NCBI GenBank assembly: GCA_000403275.2
Contig: KE159598.1
Span: forward strand, 1,411,722-1,475,721
Length of the DNA stretch: 64,000 bases
From: Lachnospiraceae bacterium 28-4
GTDB lineage: Bacteria; Bacillota; Clostridia; Lachnospirales; Lachnospiraceae
Direction of reading: 5' to 3'
Position numbers and translations under genes: made by a program. A model generated the notes under the pieces. That model was not told the origin of the DNA. It made no database searches and saw only the letters and a list, made by a program, of their open reading frames with translations. This document shows positions 46,647 to 55,352 of the stretch, in pieces; position 1 is the stretch's first letter; each line of letters starts with the position of its first letter.

Positions 46647-49645
46647 GCCTGTCATTTCATACCAATCTATTCGACCGCACCGTCCCTCCTGCCTATATCC
46701 TTACAAAAGCCAACCATGACCGGATGCATGTTTTAAGCTGCACCGAAAAGAAATATTTTTTCAAATTTAACGCCCCGGATATCATTCAGTTTAAAAGCTA
46801 TATGCAAATGGACAATGTAAAAAATCCGGCCTATGATTCCATAACCGAAGGGCAGTTCATAGAAGTGGAGGATCTTGGACGCTTCATTTTATCCAGCGTA
46901 AAAACAGAAGCCAAAGGACAGCGCCTGGAATGCAAAGACTGTGAAGCGGTCGGCCTGGAAACTATGCTCGGCCAGAAATATCTCGAATTATTCACGGTCA
47001 ACATGGGTACAACGGAAAGCATAGACGGTGTTAAGTTTTACAACTTGTCGAACCCGGATAAAAGTCTGCTCCATCTGGTTCTGGAAAAATGCCCGGACTG
47101 GACGCTGGGTCATATCGACACCTCCCTTATGACAATGGAACGATGTTTCGAAGTTACAAGGCAGGATGTCTATTCTTTCCTGACAAAAGACGCCGCAGCC
47201 GCTTTTCAATGCGTATTTCTCTTCGACACCTTGCACCAAAGAATCCATGCGTACACGGAAGACACGATCGGAAAAGACACGGACATTTTTGTCACTTATG
47301 ATAATCTTCTGAAAACAACGGATATCTCCTCTTCCATTGATGACATTAAGACATGTCTGACCGTTACCGGCGCCGATGACCTGAATTTGCGCGAAGTAAA
47401 TATGGGATACGACAAAATTTATATGCTGGACTACTTTCATTCGCCCGATTTCATGAGCCGAGAATTATGCGATGCATACAGCAAATGGACAAAAAAATGG
47501 AACGATAGTCTGCCCGGCTACTCTTCTCTTCTATCCCAATACCAAAATTATTATAACGAGATCAACCATCTTACCCATGAGAAAATGCCTTCCAATACGG
47601 AAAGCGTCAACTGGGCAGAATATGGACTCGTACCGCTACAGGAAAAACTCGCTTCCTATGAACGAAGACAATCGATTATGATCAAGGCCGGACAGGGGAA
47701 AAAAGACCACAAGGACTACAATACCTTATACCTCCCCGTATACAACGCCATTCTTGCGATCAAATCCCAGATTTCTGCCGTTGAAAAACAAATTTCTTCC
47801 TTAAAAACCCGACAATCTTCCATTGGCGTGCAAATGGACCGCATGATTTCCTCAATCAGTATGAAGCAGAATTTTACGGCCGGACAATTAAAAGAGCTGT
47901 CCAAGTTCATCCGTGAGGACGAACTGTCCTCTTCCAATTTTGTCGTCACCGACACTATGACCGATTCCGAACGGATGGATATGTTAAAAGAAATGCTCGC
48001 CTTTGGCCGGAAAGAACTGCAAAAAGTATCGCAGCCGCAATTACAGTTCAGCGCGGAACTGCTGAATCTTTTTGAAATGGAGGAATTTAAAAACGTTTCC
48101 TCCGATTTTGAACCTGGCAATTATATCAATATTATTATTCGCGATGACTATATCGTAAAGGCAAGGCTTCTGACTCTGGATATGGATTTCTACCATCCTG
48201 ACGACTTTTCCGTTACTTTTGGAAATATGAATAAAGTCAAGGGAAAAAATATATATGCGGATACCACAACGGCACTGGATACCGCCTCTTCCGTCGCCTC
48301 CACCGTTTCTTTTAACAGCAGCAACTGGAACCGTGCCAACAAAGAGGCGGACGACTTGTCAAAGGTCATTGCCAGCGGTCTGCTGGCTGCCGGCGAAACC
48401 CTGAAAACATCCAGATCAGACGTCACGATTGACGACAGGGGAATCATTGTCAGCAATACCCCCGAATCCAAATACCCCAATGACAGAATCTTTATCGGCG
48501 ATTCCCAGATTCTTTTCAGCGATGACGCCTTCCAAACCATTAACACTGCCCTGGGACGGGTACAGTATACAAAGCAAGGAGTCACATACAATGATTTCGG
48601 CCTCATCGCCCACCTTGTACTGGCCGGGTATATCGGCGGCTCCGTCATAGAGGGCAGCGAAATCTATGGAGGCATCCTGCAATCCACCAACTACTCTGCC
48701 GGCAAAACAGGTACCAAAATCGATCTCAATAAAGGAACCTTCGAATTCAACGCCGGCAATGAAACCAAACTTACTTTGGATGAAAAAGGCGTCCTGACCG
48801 CAAAAGGTACGATAAAAGCCGAAAAAGGCTGGATCGGCGGCCAAAACGCCTTTGTGATCGAAGACGGGAAAATATACTGCCGGAAAAATTCCCTTACTTC
48901 GAGTACAAACGGCATATATATAGGCACGGACGGAATCGCTCTGGGTGCCAATAATGTGCTGAAGCTGTCCAATGATGGAACTTTTTATGCGGAGAAAGGA
49001 TATCTTGGAGGTACCGGCGGCTTTGTACTGGAGAGAAATAAACTGTACCATGGCAAATCTTCTATTTCCGATGACAAAGCCGGCATTTATCTCGGTACGG
49101 ACGGGATTGCTCTTGGTAAAGACAGTAAGTTTAAAGTGACTACCAACGGCGTTATTACTGCAATATCCGGAACGATTGGCGGCGCTACTATACAAAGTGA
49201 TTCCATTCGCGCATCGAACGGAAACTGGTGGATTAATTCTGATGGTAAAGCTCATTTTGAAGATGTTTACATTAATAATGTAAACACTGGCAGCTCATTT
49301 GGCGGGGTAAGCTTAAGCACCAACGGTACTTACGGTGCGTTTGAAAACGGATTTTTGGCTAATAGCAGCTTTGTCCTAAATGGCGGGGCTTTGGGAGACT
49401 TTGATAAATTGGTTGTAAATAATATAACTGCTGGGAACATTAGAAATACCGGCGTGTTAAATGATTATGCTACCGTCAATTCATTAAACAATGCCATAGA
49501 AAGAATTGATGCTCTTGAAAATAAAACTTCACATTGGCGGCAAGTAGAGGTAGTTATCCCACCTATACTATATACCACTAATAATGATGGCGCTGTAAAC
49601 CATGTCTGGGCTAGTACAAACCAACTATATTTTATGTCTACATAA
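46643..49645 (+). CDS. Tail-associated (Tal-like) protein with receptor-binding repeats
   Basis: 1000 residues. The N-terminal 380 residues resemble the Tal/gp44-like baseplate hub (YILTKANHDRMHVLSCTEKK, then domain strands such as DVYSFLTKDAAAAFQCVFLF). A helical, coiled middle follows (about 290-470). Residues 600-890 contain beta repeats: two near-copies of GIYIGTDGIALG about 60 residues apart and paired GGxxAFVIE/GGFVLE units, a shape seen in minor structural proteins at tail tips. The end (VEVVIPPILYTTNNDG) is unrelated. It overlaps Dit by 4 bases. Confidence 0.8.
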   Translation: MSLSFHTNLFDRTVPPAYILTKANHDRMHVLSCTEKKYFFKFNAPDIIQFKSYMQMDNVKNPAYDSITEGQFIEVEDLGRFILSSVKTEAKGQRLECKDCEAVGLETMLGQKYLELFTVNMGTTESIDGVKFYNLSNPDKSLLHLVLEKCPDWTLGHIDTSLMTMERCFEVTRQDVYSFLTKDAAAAFQCVFLFDTLHQRIHAYTEDTIGKDTDIFVTYDNLLKTTDISSSIDDIKTCLTVTGADDLNLREVNMGYDKIYMLDYFHSPDFMSRELCDAYSKWTKKWNDSLPGYSSLLSQYQNYYNEINHLTHEKMPSNTESVNWAEYGLVPLQEKLASYERRQSIMIKAGQGKKDHKDYNTLYLPVYNAILAIKSQISAVEKQISSLKTRQSSIGVQMDRMISSISMKQNFTAGQLKELSKFIREDELSSSNFVVTDTMTDSERMDMLKEMLAFGRKELQKVSQPQLQFSAELLNLFEMEEFKNVSSDFEPGNYINIIIRDDYIVKARLLTLDMDFYHPDDFSVTFGNMNKVKGKNIYADTTTALDTASSVASTVSFNSSNWNRANKEADDLSKVIASGLLAAGETLKTSRSDVTIDDRGIIVSNTPESKYPNDRIFIGDSQILFSDDAFQTINTALGRVQYTKQGVTYNDFGLIAHLVLAGYIGGSVIEGSEIYGGILQSTNYSAGKTGTKIDLNKGTFEFNAGNETKLTLDEKGVLTAKGTIKAEKGWIGGQNAFVIEDGKIYCRKNSLTSSTNGIYIGTDGIALGANNVLKLSNDGTFYAEKGYLGGTGGFVLERNKLYHGKSSISDDKAGIYLGTDGIALGKDSKFKVTTNGVITAISGTIGGATIQSDSIRASNGNWWINSDGKAHFEDVYINNVNTGSSFGGVSLSTNGTYGAFENGFLANSSFVLNGGALGDFDKLVVNNITAGNIRNTGVLNDYATVNSLNNAIERIDALENKTSHWRQVEVVIPPILYTTNNDGAVNHVWASTNQLYFMST

Positions 49646-49680
49646 CAAATGGTGATTAAGCAAGAAAATTGGAGGAACAA

Positions 49681-49890
49681 ATGATCAAAAACTACCAAAT
49701 CTTAAAAGAACAAATCAACTATTCCATTGAAAACAGCAGCCTCGATATCGGAGCCGCTTATTTCATCATGAAAGACATTATGAACAATCTGGAACACTTA
49801 TACTATGCCCAGATTAACAAAGAATGTCTGGAAAATGCCGAAAACAACGAAAGGGAAAAGAAGGATGAAGCCGATAACGCGGAAAAATAA
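49681..49890 (+). CDS. Small helical tail-module protein, 69 aa
   Basis: The ATG at 49681 follows GGAGGAAC. Helical and charged, with an AAYFIMKDIMNNLEHLYYAQ core and a Lys/Glu tail. Genes like this lie between Tal and the baseplate protein in other Firmicutes tails; function unknown. Confidence 0.65.
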   Translation: MIKNYQILKEQINYSIENSSLDIGAAYFIMKDIMNNLEHLYYAQINKECLENAENNEREKKDEADNAEK

Positions 49891-49917
49891 ACCATTTTTT
49901 CAGAAAGGAGGACTTCC

Positions 49918-51015
49918 ATGCCCGACACAATTACTCCACTTATCCAGCAATATACTGTAGATTTTGCAAGCAATAATAACTTTTTATTTGTAAAAGGCAT
50001 ACAGGGAGATGGATATGGAACGAGATATGTAGATATCTCACTTATGAACAACGGTCAGCCCTATACGGTAAACAGCGAAGCGGTAACGGTATCCATCCGG
50101 GGAACGAAACCGGACAACAATGTCATTTTTAACAAATGTCAGATATTGGACAGTAATACCATCCGCATAGAAATCACACAGCAAATGTCTGCCGTAAGCG
50201 GACGCAGCAATTATGAAATCTCAATCATATCAAATCTTGAAAACCGGACGCTTACATCGTTCCCTTTTTTTATCATCATTTCCCAATCAAGTTTTGATAT
50301 AGGATACGTCGTATCCTCTGATGAATTCGGACTTTTAATAGAAAAAATCAATCAGGTCCATCAAATTCAGGCAGATTTATCGGGCCTGAAATCAGAAATG
50401 GAAAATGTTACTCAGAATTGTAATACTGCTACCGAACGTTGTGTGGAAGCAACTGCAAATACCGTTCAGGCTACACAGGAATGCAACGATGCCACAACTC
50501 ATTGTATTGATGTCACCAATACGGCAAACGCTGCCATTGATGTCATGAATCGATTAAGTGATACGGTTTCCGATGCGGAACAAATAAGAATTGCCAATGA
50601 GAACCAGCGGATATCCAGCGAAGAGGAACGCAAGCAAAACGAAATCGACCGAAACAATGCGGAAACACAGCGGCAGAATGCTTTCGAAACCGCGATTCTC
50701 AATGCCGAATCGGCAACAGACAACGCTAATACTGCTGCCGATTCGGCAAATGCGGCAGCCACCCTTGCGGGTAAAGCTACCGAACGCGCCCATAATGTCT
50801 CCAACGACTTAGAGAACAAATTGGCCTCGGGATATTTTAACGGAAGGGACGGAAAAGACGGTATCGATGGAAAAGACGGTGTTGTCACAACAATAGAAGG
50901 CCAAATCGCCTTTGAAATCGAAAATGAAAATTTAATGCTCTATTACAATGATGAGGACAATCCGCCCGATGCCCATATCGACGATAACGGATGCCTCATC
51001 CTGACAGTCGGATAA
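49918..51015 (+). CDS. Upper baseplate protein (BppU-like) with collagen-like tail
   Basis: 365 residues, GGAGG 8 bases before the ATG. Residues 1-130 fit the BppU N-terminal domain (ISLMNNGQPYTVNSEAVTVS, then TIRIEITQQMSAVSGRSNYE, ending TSFPFFIIISQS). A long coiled coil follows (about 140-300, with NANTAADSANAAATL), then a short collagen-like GRDGKDGIDGKDG and a small C-terminal beta tip ending in ILTVG. This is the plug between tail tip and fibres in siphophage baseplates. Confidence 0.82.
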   Translation: MPDTITPLIQQYTVDFASNNNFLFVKGIQGDGYGTRYVDISLMNNGQPYTVNSEAVTVSIRGTKPDNNVIFNKCQILDSNTIRIEITQQMSAVSGRSNYEISIISNLENRTLTSFPFFIIISQSSFDIGYVVSSDEFGLLIEKINQVHQIQADLSGLKSEMENVTQNCNTATERCVEATANTVQATQECNDATTHCIDVTNTANAAIDVMNRLSDTVSDAEQIRIANENQRISSEEERKQNEIDRNNAETQRQNAFETAILNAESATDNANTAADSANAAATLAGKATERAHNVSNDLENKLASGYFNGRDGKDGIDGKDGVVTTIEGQIAFEIENENLMLYYNDEDNPPDAHIDDNGCLILTVG

Positions 51016-51089
51016 CATAACAACATTTGGTTTTTATATTCTATTCTTAACACACTATATTTTAAAAATTTCTTATATTTCAAAAAACA

Positions 51090-51121
51090 AATTCCCCATG
51101 GCTCATGGGGAATTGTTTATT
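51090..51121 (+). terminator. Terminator between baseplate and fibre genes
   Basis: AATTCCCCATG with its complement, 3-base loop, then GTTTATTTTAT. It separates the fibre gene from the rest of the tail operon. Confidence 0.7.
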
Positions 51122-51152
51122 TTATCTTACAATTAAAGGAGGTACTTATTCT

Positions 51153-52052
51153 ATGCCAAAATTAAATTTAGGAAAAGTAGTCGGTGACAAAGGAGATTCT
51201 TTCGTGTTTGAGGATTTTACGCCAGAACAATTAGACGGATTAACTCCCAAAATGCTGAAAGGAAATGTCACCACTTTGGATCCCGATCAGAACGCAACCG
51301 TGGATATCCGTAAAGACGGATTAAACAACTATATAGATTTTGGAATTCCCCGCGGAAAAAATGGTTCGGAAATCAAAAGCATCTCAGCAGAAAATGTTGA
51401 AATGGCCAACGGGAATACACTGGAAAACGCTATGACTGCAGCAAACGAAAGTATTTCCGGAATTGAAGAGCCCGCATTCGACGATACCACAAGCACATAC
51501 ACCACATTGGCTGAATCTAACACCGCTGCCGAAACAACCAGCAACGCCATCCAAAGTCATACCAGCATATTCTCCACACTTTCGAATATGAAAAAAAGCT
51601 TATCTGCCATTGTACAGGGTTTAAAAATATTGGGAACCAATGTCGGCGGCATACATGGTATATCATCCGCACTGGATTCCCAAAGGGAAGATATCGCTGC
51701 TTCCAGTAAGGCGGTTAGTGTATTAAACAGCAATTTAATGGAAATATCGTCCACGCAGGAACTCACGAATAATTACATGCGGGTTTTTTATTCTAAAAGG
51801 GGGCAGACAATAAGTCTATACATTGAGCAGAACAAGGCAAAGCTTTCCTATAACACTGCGTACAAGCTTGGCACACTGCCCAACGGATACTGCCCATTAC
51901 GCAGCTTTGCAAATATGGTTGCATTAGGGCGTGATACCCCGGTTATGGCCTACCTATCGGTTGGAAGCGGTGGCGATGTCACCCTGCGCCCATACGGAGA
52001 TTTGCCAGTTGAAGGCTATACGTACTGCTATATTACCTTTGTCTGCAAATAA
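51153..52052 (+). CDS. Tail fibre, currently expressed shufflon version
   Basis: 299 residues from the ATG at 51153, with AAAGGAGG before it (the longer frame from 51105 overlaps the terminator). Residues 1-190 are constant: a PKLNLGKVVGDKGDSFVFED start, collagen-like GIPRGKNGSEI and a coiled coil. At residues 191-195 lies LNSNL, encoded by the shufflon site at 51723. The variable C-terminus then runs from MEISSTQELTNNYMRVFYSK to FVCK. Inversion between this site and an opposite one would swap that tip for another cassette, changing receptor choice. Confidence 0.85.
   Translation: MPKLNLGKVVGDKGDSFVFEDFTPEQLDGLTPKMLKGNVTTLDPDQNATVDIRKDGLNNYIDFGIPRGKNGSEIKSISAENVEMANGNTLENAMTAANESISGIEEPAFDDTTSTYTTLAESNTAAETTSNAIQSHTSIFSTLSNMKKSLSAIVQGLKILGTNVGGIHGISSALDSQREDIAASSKAVSVLNSNLMEISSTQELTNNYMRVFYSKRGQTISLYIEQNKAKLSYNTAYKLGTLPNGYCPLRSFANMVALGRDTPVMAYLSVGSGGDVTLRPYGDLPVEGYTYCYITFVCK
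51723..51737 (+). repeat. Shufflon site A (in expressed fibre gene)
   Basis: TTAAACAGCAATTTA, read LNSNL in the fibre frame. Confidence 0.88.
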
Positions 52053-52213
52053 CTCCAAGCATTAAACTCTTACAGATGCAGACGGTTAGGCGCGCAAAAT
52101 TAATGATCTATTTTAATGCCTCCTCTGGCGGAAGTAGTTCCATTACAGTTTATGATGGTTTAATCAAAGATGCCGGTGCATATGCGGAGTTTCTTTATTT
52201 TTTTAGATACCCG
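52053..52213 (+). pseudogene. Decayed cassette remnant
   Basis: One plus-strand frame reads LMIYFNASSGGSSSITVYDG and on to a stop near 52217, with a fibre-tip look but no LNSNL site before it. It seems to be the 3' end of a lost cassette. Confidence 0.5.
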
Positions 52214-52489
52214 CTACTTTGATATTTTGTAAAGCAACCACGTTCCCGTAAATGTAATAGCTTTGCCTGTTGTGGATGTATTGTTATAAACTCTGAGTTT
52301 TCCGTTATTTGCGACAGCATTTATCACAACATTGCCTGTAGTACTATGTGTAGCTCCCATACATCCCAACAGTTTATATCCACTTGGAGTGTTTGGCTTA
52401 TTTAACTCAACTAAACTATATCCCTCTACAATGTCAACCGTTATTGTAGACGATAGTGTTATAATAATTTCTTTTAAATTGCTGTTTAG
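52214..52489 (-). CDS. Silent tail-fibre cassette 1
   Basis: Starts at site B with LNSNLKEIIITLSSTITVDI and ends LLYKISK at a TAG at 52214; 91 codons, no start of its own. Inversion of the segment between sites A and B would place it behind the constant fibre part. Confidence 0.75.
   Translation of the reverse strand, partial: LNSNLKEIIITLSSTITVDIVEGYSLVELNKPNTPSGYKLLGCMGATHSTTGNVVINAVANNGKLRVYNNTSTTGKAITFTGTWLLYKISK
52475..52489 (-). repeat. Shufflon site B
   Basis: Minus strand CTAAACAGCAATTTA, heading cassette 1. Confidence 0.85.
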
Positions 52490-52551
52490 CTATTCTTTAG
52501 ATACTATCAACCACTCTTTTCGATTTAACCTTCAAACTTTTTAAACAACTC

Positions 52552-52580
52552 TTGAACAGAACATATGTTTGTGTTATGAT
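52552..52580 (+). promoter_or_regulatory. Recombinase promoter with near-LexA box
   Basis: TTGAAC at 52552-52557, a 17-base spacer, TATGAT at 52575-52580. The spacer contains GAACATATGTTT (52559-52570), one base off the perfect box at 28173-28184. Confidence 0.7.
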
Positions 52581-52614
52581 ATCTTTATATATTAAATGTA
52601 TAGGAGGATATTTC

Positions 52615-53634
52615 ATGGCAAACCAGGAACTTGACAAGGATTACCTGTTTAAAACCGCAGCACGTATCATGGGGGAAGAAATGCATTGGAATAACTTTCA
52701 AATGCGGCAATTTGTAAATATCCTTACTAATGTATTTGATGGTATAAATTTCGTCTCTTCCTCCCCCAATATGCTGTCAACAGAAAAATGCAAAAACACT
52801 GTTATTATTAAAAACTTTGAAGGCTGCAAAAAGATGAGCGGTATTAAAGACAGTTCAGTCAAACAATACATACTAAGTGTATCCTCTCTTCTGAACTTTT
52901 GTAATAAGGAATTGATTAATATTACGACAGACGATATACGCAGGTATCTATTGTACTATGAAAAATCTGTCTGTAAAACCACCGCCGATAACTGCCGTCG
53001 AAATTTAAACGTATTTTTCCAATTTATGGCCGACGAAGAATATATAAGGAAAAACCCTGTTACTAAAATTCCTAAAATCAAAGATGATATAAAATACAAG
53101 AAATTCTATACGGATCTGGAAATCGAATCCATGAGAGATGCCTGTATTGATAAACGCGAATTAGCCCTGATCGATTTACTTATATCCACCGGTCTGAGGG
53201 TAAGCGAAATAAGCAACGTGGCATTATCTGAAATTGATTGGGAAAACAGAGTCATTATAATACATGGCAAAGGAGGAAAAGACAGAGTCGTCCCATTTTC
53301 TGTCCGTTGCAAAAAACATATGCAGGAATACTTAATGGAAAGAGGACGTTATCTAAGCCATTTCCTCTTCTGCTCAAACAAAAAGCCCTACAATAAACTG
53401 TGCAAGGGATCTATCAACAAAATTGTGAAAAACATTGGCACCCGAGTCGGTTTGCCTGAGATCACGGTTCATTGCTTCAGACGCTGGCTGGCAAGCGACC
53501 TTAATAAAAAAGGGGTTGACCCATCCATTATACAAGAGATCCTTGGCCATAGCTCTTTTGAAACGACCCAAAAACACTATCTCGATAAATCGACGAATAA
53601 AGTATGTTATATGCATAACTTGTTTGCCTCCTAA
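52615..53634 (+). CDS. Tyrosine recombinase of the shufflon
   Basis: 339 residues from the ATG at 52615 (AGGAGG 6 bases before; the frame from 52552 overlaps the promoter). SAM-like N-terminal core-binding domain (about 60-150) and catalytic domain with all active residues: Arg in STGLRVSEIS, Lys in HGKGGKDR, His-x-x-Arg in HCFRRWLAS, His in LGHSSFETT, and Tyr in KHYLDKS. It is far from any attachment site and lies among seven inverted sites, so inversion of the fibre cassettes is its likely job rather than integration. Confidence 0.9.
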   Translation: MANQELDKDYLFKTAARIMGEEMHWNNFQMRQFVNILTNVFDGINFVSSSPNMLSTEKCKNTVIIKNFEGCKKMSGIKDSSVKQYILSVSSLLNFCNKELINITTDDIRRYLLYYEKSVCKTTADNCRRNLNVFFQFMADEEYIRKNPVTKIPKIKDDIKYKKFYTDLEIESMRDACIDKRELALIDLLISTGLRVSEISNVALSEIDWENRVIIIHGKGGKDRVVPFSVRCKKHMQEYLMERGRYLSHFLFCSNKKPYNKLCKGSINKIVKNIGTRVGLPEITVHCFRRWLASDLNKKGVDPSIIQEILGHSSFETTQKHYLDKSTNKVCYMHNLFAS

Positions 53635-53769
53635 AGAACGATTTATGGAAGTTCTTCCCTTGTTCTTAAAAAATAAACGTTTTTATTAGTAAAAAGCAAG
53701 TTTCCCAATGTTTCATCATTTTTCACAATTTGATGTCTAAGGAACCATCAGATGCTCTGGCCTTGCTCG

Positions 53770-54051
53770 CTATTTAATTCTTATACAATTAACAACCGCA
53801 CTTATATTGCACGGTCTTGCAACACTTTGGATATTATACACTCTAACAGTCATTGTATTGCCGGATATTCTATGCCCCTGATACAACAATCCACTCCATC
53901 CGAGTATATCTAGTTGCTTCACAGAATGTATTTTATATCCATTCGGCACTGTAAATGTCATTTCTATATTTGTAAGTTCCTGGGACGCTATACCGCCATT
54001 ATTTGCACTGCCAGATACTTCCTTAAAAAGAAGATTTAAATTGCTGTTTAG
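53770..54051 (-). CDS. Silent tail-fibre cassette 2
   Basis: From site C: LNSNLNLLFKEVSGSANNGG to NISAVVNCIRIK, 93 codons, stop at 53770. The apparent ATG at 54069 lies outside the site and is not a true start. The C-terminal beta pattern (TMTVRVYNIQSV) resembles the other cassettes only loosely, as expected for alternative tips. Confidence 0.75.
   Translation of the reverse strand, partial: LNSNLNLLFKEVSGSANNGGIASQELTNIEMTFTVPNGYKIHSVKQLDILGWSGLLYQGHRISGNTMTVRVYNIQSVARPCNISAVVNCIRIK
54037..54051 (-). repeat. Shufflon site C
   Basis: Minus strand CTAAACAGCAATTTA; head-to-head with site D across 29 bases. Confidence 0.85.
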
Positions 54052-54080
54052 CTTATAACAACTAAACATAAATATATTAA

Positions 54081-54095
54081 CTAAACAGCAATTTA
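54081..54095 (+). repeat. Shufflon site D
   Basis: CTAAACAGCAATTTA, heading cassette 3. Confidence 0.85.
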
Positions 54096-54416
54096 ATAAA
54101 TACAGCTAAAACAACAATAGGAACTGCGACCAAAGGTGAAAAATTTACTCACGGAGCGTCATATTATGTCCGCAACGGAATGTGTATCGTATCGTTGGAA
54201 TCAACACCTTCTGCCGCTGTATCAAACGGCGATGTTGTATTAAGCGGTTTGCCTAAACCATATGGAGGGGGCGTTATATATCTTAGTCTACAAACAACAA
54301 ATGGAAATTGCTACAGTGCAATAATAAGAACAAGCGGAAATCTCGAAATATACTTTCCGGCATATACAACAGCCAGCAGGATTGACACATGCTTCTCCTA
54401 TTTTACTACGGTCTAA
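54081..54416 (+). CDS. Silent tail-fibre cassette 3
   Basis: From site D: LNSNLINTAKTTIGTATKGE to CFSYFTTV, 111 codons, stop TAA at 54414-54416. It contains a Gly/Tyr-rich stretch (LPKPYGGGVIYLSLQ). No start of its own. Confidence 0.75.
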   Translation, partial: LNSNLINTAKTTIGTATKGEKFTHGASYYVRNGMCIVSLESTPSAAVSNGDVVLSGLPKPYGGGVIYLSLQTTNGNCYSAIIRTSGNLEIYFPAYTTASRIDTCFSYFTTV

Positions 54417-54538
54417 AATATATATACAATTTCTCCGCGGTATGCATGTCCTGCATCATACCAACCAGGCCATCCAAACCCGCGGTTTCCGTATATATAT
54501 TGTTGTTTCACCAATTCATTGATTTCAATAGTTGTGTG
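54413..54538 (-). pseudogene. Cassette remnant lacking its LNSNL site
   Basis: A minus-strand frame reads TTIEINELVKQQYIYG, then GFGWPGWYDAGHAYRGEIVY and a stop at 54413, a fibre-tip-like end. It begins right beside site E, which points the other way, next to CACACAACTA, a sequence also found between sites F and G. It is probably a cassette whose own site was deleted. Confidence 0.55.
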
Positions 54539-54553
54539 TTAAACAGCAATTTA
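54539..54553 (+). repeat. Shufflon site E
   Basis: TTAAACAGCAATTTA, heading cassette 4. Confidence 0.85.
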
Positions 54554-54940
54554 TCTGCCAAGCAAGATGCAAACACAGCTATCACTACCAGTAACATAAG
54601 AAGCCAAAGCGTTAATTATGCCAACAGCGCTGGCAGTGTTCCATGGGCGGATATATCCGGACGTCCATCTCTTTCCAGCGTTATTACAACTGTGAATACG
54701 CAAACAAAAGAATTTACCGTAGAAGCCTCAACGATTTTATCTGTAAATTTGCCCTATACAGTACCAAGCGGCTACATTTCACTAGGAGTTATTGCCGTAA
54801 ACGCCAATACGGCATCAAGCGCTATAACAAGGTTTATGCTTAACGGAAATAACGTCCTTATCGAACTCCGCAATATAACGTCCGGCCAGCAAAAAATAAC
54901 TATAAGTGCAGTAGTATTGTGTAAAATATATGCAGAGTAA
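54539..54940 (+). CDS. Silent tail-fibre cassette 4
   Basis: From site E: LNSNLSAKQDANTAITTSNI to VVLCKIYAE, 133 codons, the longest cassette. Its first part (SVPWADISGRPSLSS) is a motif widely seen in phage fibre C-termini, supporting the tip role of all cassettes. Confidence 0.78.
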   Translation, partial: LNSNLSAKQDANTAITTSNIRSQSVNYANSAGSVPWADISGRPSLSSVITTVNTQTKEFTVEASTILSVNLPYTVPSGYISLGVIAVNANTASSAITRFMLNGNNVLIELRNITSGQQKITISAVVLCKIYAE

Positions 54941-55036
54941 TATCTTCCTACATATTCTATGTATGCTTTTACTTTACAATTTTTGAAATAATTGGTAATT
55001 TGAGTCTTTTCGGCAAAAATACTTTATTTTTCTAAA

Positions 55037-55309
55037 CTATAGTTGTTTTATATACATAATGACGGCTCGTACGGAGCAGGTTACACTCGTATCTGATCTT
55101 ACGGTTCCTCTTACCGATTCCGAAATCGCTGAAATGCTTAAACAGGTACTAATTACGTGACCGTTAAAGGCACAGAAATTAAGGCAATATGCCGTATAAC
55201 CAGCTATAGAATTAATAGGGATATCTACTATTTGTGCCTTATCGTCAGTAAGTGTAACTTCCTTTGTAAATATTTTGAATAGGATCAATTTTGCTAAATT
55301 GCTGTTTAA
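55037..55309 (-). CDS. Silent tail-fibre cassette 5
   Basis: From site F: LNSNLAKLILFKIFTKEVTL to VIMYIKQL, 90 codons, stop at 55037. Contains several Cys residues (CLNFCAF, STCLS, SVTCS), unlike the other cassettes. Confidence 0.75.
   Translation of the reverse strand, partial: LNSNLAKLILFKIFTKEVTLTDDKAQIVDIPINSIAGYTAYCLNFCAFNGHVISTCLSISAISESVRGTVRSDTSVTCSVRAVIMYIKQL
55295..55309 (-). repeat. Shufflon site F
   Basis: Minus strand TTAAACAGCAATTTA; head-to-head with site G across 28 bases. Confidence 0.85.
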
Positions 55310-55337
55310 CGCACAACTACTAAAAGTAAATGATTAG

Positions 55338-55352
55338 TTAAACAGCAATTTA
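55338..55352 (+). repeat. Shufflon site G
   Basis: TTAAACAGCAATTTA, heading cassette 6. Confidence 0.85.

Noticed and set aside
33271-51015. Contractile (R-type) tail
   Set aside because: No sheath, baseplate wedge or LysM hub genes; Dit, Tal and BppU point to a siphovirus-type flexible tail.
53374-53616. 80-aa minus-strand frame inside the recombinase
   Set aside because: Shadow frame opposite the catalytic domain.
52615-53634. Phage integrase
   Set aside because: It lies among seven identical inverted sites and far from the island borders; no att duplication was seen near the tRNA genes.
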